Positions 5,911 through 6,079 of a stretch of DNA of 6,079 bases are shown one piece after another. The notes beneath the pieces were generated by a model. It was given only the letters and a program-made list of their open reading frames with translations. It was not told the DNA's origin and searched no databases. The number at the start of each line of letters is the position of its first letter. Within the stretch, counting starts at the first letter, position 1. Made by a program: the position numbers and the translations under genes. The DNA is from an uncultured Spirochaetaceae bacterium (GTDB lineage: Bacteria; Spirochaetota; Spirochaetia; Treponematales; Treponemataceae): assembly GCA_902797925.1 (NCBI GenBank), contig CADBUT010000415.1:1-6079 (forward strand), read 5' to 3'.

Positions 5911-5934
5911 GGGCGCGCGCCCGGAAATGCCGGG
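5911..5934. terminator. Overlapping GC palindromes, possible terminator between convergent genes
   Basis: GGGCGCGCGCCC (5911-5922) is a perfect 12-base palindrome. It shares CCC with a second hairpin, CCCGG (5920-5924) pairing with CCGGG (5930-5934) around AAATG. On the + strand the second hairpin is followed by only TTT. On the minus strand it lies about 30 bases past the stop of the tail gene and has no T run. The position between converging genes suits termination, but the missing T tract keeps this weak. Confidence 0.3.
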
Positions 5935-5965
5935 TTTGCGATTGGGCTTGTTCTACTAAATAAGC

Positions 5966-6079
5966 TTAATTTGCGGTTGATGTGTCCGTATCTGAATCAG
6001 AGTCAGCTGCCGGTTTTTCAGCTTCTGCGGCTTTTTCAGTTTCAGCCTTTCCGCCTGCTTTGGCATTGTAAGCAGCAAG
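5966..6079 (-). CDS. 3' end of an unidentified minus-strand gene with low-complexity acidic tail
   Basis: The minus strand is open from the window edge for 37 codons to TAA (complement of 5966-5968). The visible C-terminus begins LAAYNAKAGGKAETEK, continues with Ala/Glu/Lys repeats and ends in an Asp/Ser/Thr run (SDSDTDTSTAN). Such tails occur on ribosomal proteins, chaperones and others, so the product cannot be named from it. Codon-like composition and an even Lys/Glu/Ala mix make a real gene more likely than chance. It converges on yigZ. Confidence 0.6.
   Translation of the reverse strand, partial: LAAYNAKAGGKAETEKAAEAEKPAADSDSDTDTSTAN

Larger units (their letters stand above)
5562..5965. 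other. 404-base non-coding spacer filled with palindromic repeats
   Basis: This stretch separates the convergent yigZ and minus-strand tail genes. It holds a palindromic repeat (5583-5633), an inverted pair of a dispersed repeat (5641-5667 and 5871-5903) with several hairpins between, and two overlapping GC palindromes (5911-5934). Small inverted pairs inside are GCATTTTGC (5668-5676) with GCAAAATGC (5711-5719), and CTTTTCGC (5822-5829) with GCGAAAAG (5861-5868). Reading frames run open through it on both strands, but the encoded sequences are translations of repeats and match no protein family I know. No transposase or integrase is present. Confidence 0.75.

Overview
The window looks like chromosomal DNA from a Treponema-type spirochaete, probably of the commensal or gut group. 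Three things suggest this: the spirochaete/Bacteroidetes style of the topoisomerase IV A C-terminal region, a CHASE2-adenylate cyclase with a short TPR-like tail, and use of a TTG start. The assignment rests on remembered protein style, not on a database search. The genes are densely packed on the + strand, and the 3' end holds a repeat-filled spacer followed by a convergent gene. No rRNA, tRNA, CRISPR array or transposase was seen.

Layout: (1) bases 2-1174 are the 3' part of a type IIA topoisomerase A subunit, most likely ParC, ending in an unusual tail of about 130 residues rich in Lys, Ala and Pro. (2) Bases 1214-2086 encode an unrecognised six-helix membrane protein that starts at TTG behind a clear ribosome binding site. 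(3) A promoter with an extended -10 element lies at 2092-2121. It drives a 937-residue CHASE2-class III adenylate cyclase (2161-4974) whose catalytic residues all appear intact. (4) The cyclase stop codon overlaps by one base the start of a YigZ/IMPACT-family gene (4974-5561). The start has no Shine-Dalgarno sequence, which points to translational coupling. An 11-bp perfect inverted repeat sits just inside yigZ. (5) Bases 5562-5965 are non-coding and full of short palindromes, including an inverted pair of a dispersed repeat that produces 'CERSEA' when wrongly translated. (6) The last 114 bases are the 3' end of a minus-strand gene with a low-complexity tail, so yigZ and this gene converge on the spacer.

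How the parts work together: the cyclase should turn an extracytoplasmic signal sensed by its large CHASE2 region into cAMP inside the cell. Coupling to yigZ suggests co-expression, but no functional link between them can be read from the sequence. The topoisomerase and the six-helix protein are probably co-transcribed (39-base gap), also without an evident functional link. The window is mostly ordinary. The parts most worth a second look are the repeat element at 5583-5903, the topoisomerase tail, the enlarged CHASE2 region, and the hairpin at the cyclase-yigZ junction.
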